From assembly GCA_002783525.1 (NCBI GenBank), contig PFGS01000261.1, positions 1,755 through 8,212 of the forward strand: a stretch of 6,458 bases of DNA, in the 5' to 3' direction. How positions within the stretch are numbered: the stretch's first letter is position 1; every line of letters starts with the position of its first letter. The position numbers and the translations under genes were made by a program. Source of the DNA: Ignavibacteriales bacterium CG12_big_fil_rev_8_21_14_0_65_30_8. GTDB taxonomy: Bacteria; Bacteroidota; Ignavibacteria; Ignavibacteriales; Ignavibacteriaceae. Below, piece after piece: positions 5,695 through 6,458 of the stretch. Under the pieces are notes generated by a model that was not told the DNA's origin, did no database searches, and was given only the letters and a program-made list of their open reading frames with translations.

Positions 5695-6033
5695 ATGGAA
5701 TTAAAAAAATCAGAAATTAAATTTACAGTTGAGCTGGACGAAAAAAATCTTCCCAAAAAAATTAAATGGAATGCAAGCGATGCAAATTTTGACGGCGAGA
5801 AAGAATGTAATTCTATGCTGATTTCCGTTTGGGATAAAACAGATAAAGTTACAATGGGAATTGATCTTTGGACAAACGAAATGATGATCCAAGATATGAA
5901 TGTACATTTTTATCAAACCTTTCAAAAGATGGCAGACACTTATCTCCGTTCTACTTCAAACAATGATATTTCAAAAATGATAAAGAATTTTGCAGAAAAT
6001 TTTGGAAAGAAATGTAATGAAGAAAAAAAATAA
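5695..6033 (+). CDS. gldC: GldC-like protein
   Basis: A 112-residue cytoplasmic protein. The opening LKKSEIKFTVELDEKNLPKKIKWNASDA, the central SVWDKTDKVTMGIDLWTNEMMIQDMNVHFYQTF and the closing MADTYLRSTSNNDISKMIKNFAENF match the pattern I know for the gliding-motility protein GldC, at the usual length of about 110. In Flavobacterium, GldC is an accessory protein that boosts gliding; its biochemical role is unclear, and it is widespread in non-gliding relatives. I chose ATG 5695 (MELKKSEIKF) because homologues start just before SEIKFTV; the upstream TTG at 5689 would add only two residues. The ribosome site is weak (TGAG, 6 bases upstream). Its usual partner gldB is not adjacent: the neighbours are a nuclease gene and a convergent sugar dehydrogenase gene. 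The family call is fairly secure; a role in gliding here is not supported by the window. Confidence 0.8.
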   Translation: MELKKSEIKFTVELDEKNLPKKIKWNASDANFDGEKECNSMLISVWDKTDKVTMGIDLWTNEMMIQDMNVHFYQTFQKMADTYLRSTSNNDISKMIKNFAENFGKKCNEEKK

Positions 6034-6044
6034 TCTATCCTTGA

Positions 6045-6077
6045 ATAGATATCATCTTTTAAAAAGATGATATCTAT
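6045..6077. terminator. Bidirectional hairpin terminator, 16-bp stem
   Basis: ATAGATATCATCTTTT (6045-6060) is the exact reverse complement of 6062-6077, with a single A between them. The practical fold is a long stem closed by the inner TTTT/AAAA part. It lies 11 bases after the gldC-like stop and 5 bases before the stop of the convergent sugar dehydrogenase gene, and so can serve both transcripts. A further ATCTAT at 6033-6038 can pair with 6045-6050 instead, giving an alternative small hairpin. Confidence 0.7.
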
Positions 6078-6082
6078 AATTA

Positions 6083-6458
6083 CTATTTATCATAACTAAT
6101 CCTATAAATCACATCTGAATAATCATCAGAAACAAGCATTGAACCGTCAGGCATAATTTGCAGATCAACAGGCCTACCTTTTACAGTATTACCTTGCAGC
6201 CAGCCTGTTACAAATGGTGTGTAACTTACAGGTTTGTTATCTACTAATTTTACAACCGTTATTCTGTAACCAATTTTCTCACTTCTGTTCCAGCTTCCGT
6301 GTTCGGCAATAAATATTTGGTTTTTATATTCAGCAGGGAACATATTTCCAGTATAAAATCTCATTCCCAATGAAGCAACGTGTGGCCCTAATTCCTGCAC
6401 AGGAGTTATATAATCATTTGAATTTTTCCCTTGTCCATATTCCGGGTCAGAAATATTA
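6083..6458 (-). CDS. PQQ-dependent sugar/sorbosone dehydrogenase, C-terminal part
   Basis: The minus-strand frame is open from the right edge (last full codon 6455-6457) to the TAG at 6083-6085, giving about 124 C-terminal residues of a longer protein. The start is outside the window, and the internal GTG at 6400 is not a real start because conserved sequence (ITPVQELGPHVASLGMRFYTG) runs across it. The run LGPHVASLGMRFYTG, FPAEYKNQIFIAEHGSWNRS, IGYRITVVKL, KGRPVDLQIMPDGSMLVSDDYSDVIYRISY is typical of the C-terminal blades of six-bladed beta-propellers in the GSDH / L-sorbosone dehydrogenase family. Members oxidise sugars or related alcohols with PQQ in the periplasm and usually carry a signal peptide or cytochrome domain at the N-terminus, not visible here. 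The substrate cannot be predicted. It is convergent with the gldC-like gene. Confidence 0.9.
   Translation of the reverse strand, partial: NISDPEYGQGKNSNDYITPVQELGPHVASLGMRFYTGNMFPAEYKNQIFIAEHGSWNRSEKIGYRITVVKLVDNKPVSYTPFVTGWLQGNTVKGRPVDLQIMPDGSMLVSDDYSDVIYRISYDK

Noticed and set aside
5710..5925. Minus-strand 71-residue frame over the gldC-like gene
   Set aside because: It is a shadow of a recognised gene on the plus strand.
1..6458. CRISPR arrays, tRNA or rRNA genes, insertion sequences with transposase
   Set aside because: No regularly spaced repeats, no tRNA-like cloverleaf or rRNA sequence, and no transposase or integrase reading frame were seen.

Overview
The window is AT-rich chromosomal DNA from a member of the Bacteroidota/Ignavibacteriota/Chlorobi superphylum, most likely an Ignavibacteria-type lineage. 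Four genes point there: a DUF2911 protein, a family S46 dipeptidyl-peptidase, a GldC homologue and a small beta-barrel-like secreted protein. Several genes have readable Shine-Dalgarno sequences (GGAG, AGAGGA, AGGAG, AGGGG), which many Bacteroidia lack, so I lean to Ignavibacteria rather than a classical Bacteroides or Flavobacterium. This is inference from family recognition only; no search was run.

Layout. Positions 2-439 (+) hold the 3' part of a DUF2911 gene, followed by a small hairpin and a degenerate REP-like repeat. Positions 561-1910 (-) encode a complete phosphomannomutase/phosphoglucomutase. Divergent from it, about 2077-2382 (+) encodes a 101-residue double zinc-ribbon protein whose best-placed start codon is ACG. 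Next, 2472-4619 (+) encodes a secreted S46 peptidase of 715 residues. A perfect 28-bp palindrome separates it from the convergent 4662-5198 (-) gene, a small exported, probably beta-barrel protein. A short divergent promoter region leads into 5275-5628 (+), a staphylococcal-nuclease-like protein. A GC-rich hairpin flanked by imperfect direct repeats follows, then a GldC homologue at 5695-6033 (+). A long hairpin terminator separates that gene from the convergent 6083-6458 (-) gene, the C-terminal part of a PQQ-type sugar (sorbosone) dehydrogenase cut by the window edge.

Functionally this looks like a set of mostly single-gene transcription units rather than one pathway: sugar-phosphate interconversion for envelope polysaccharides, periplasmic peptide degradation, envelope proteins and small proteins of unknown role. 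I see no defence system, CRISPR array, transposase, tRNA or rRNA. The most notable non-coding feature is that four intergenic regions each carry a different inverted repeat. The most notable coding oddity is the apparent ACG start of the zinc-ribbon gene. I found no convincing new multi-gene system.
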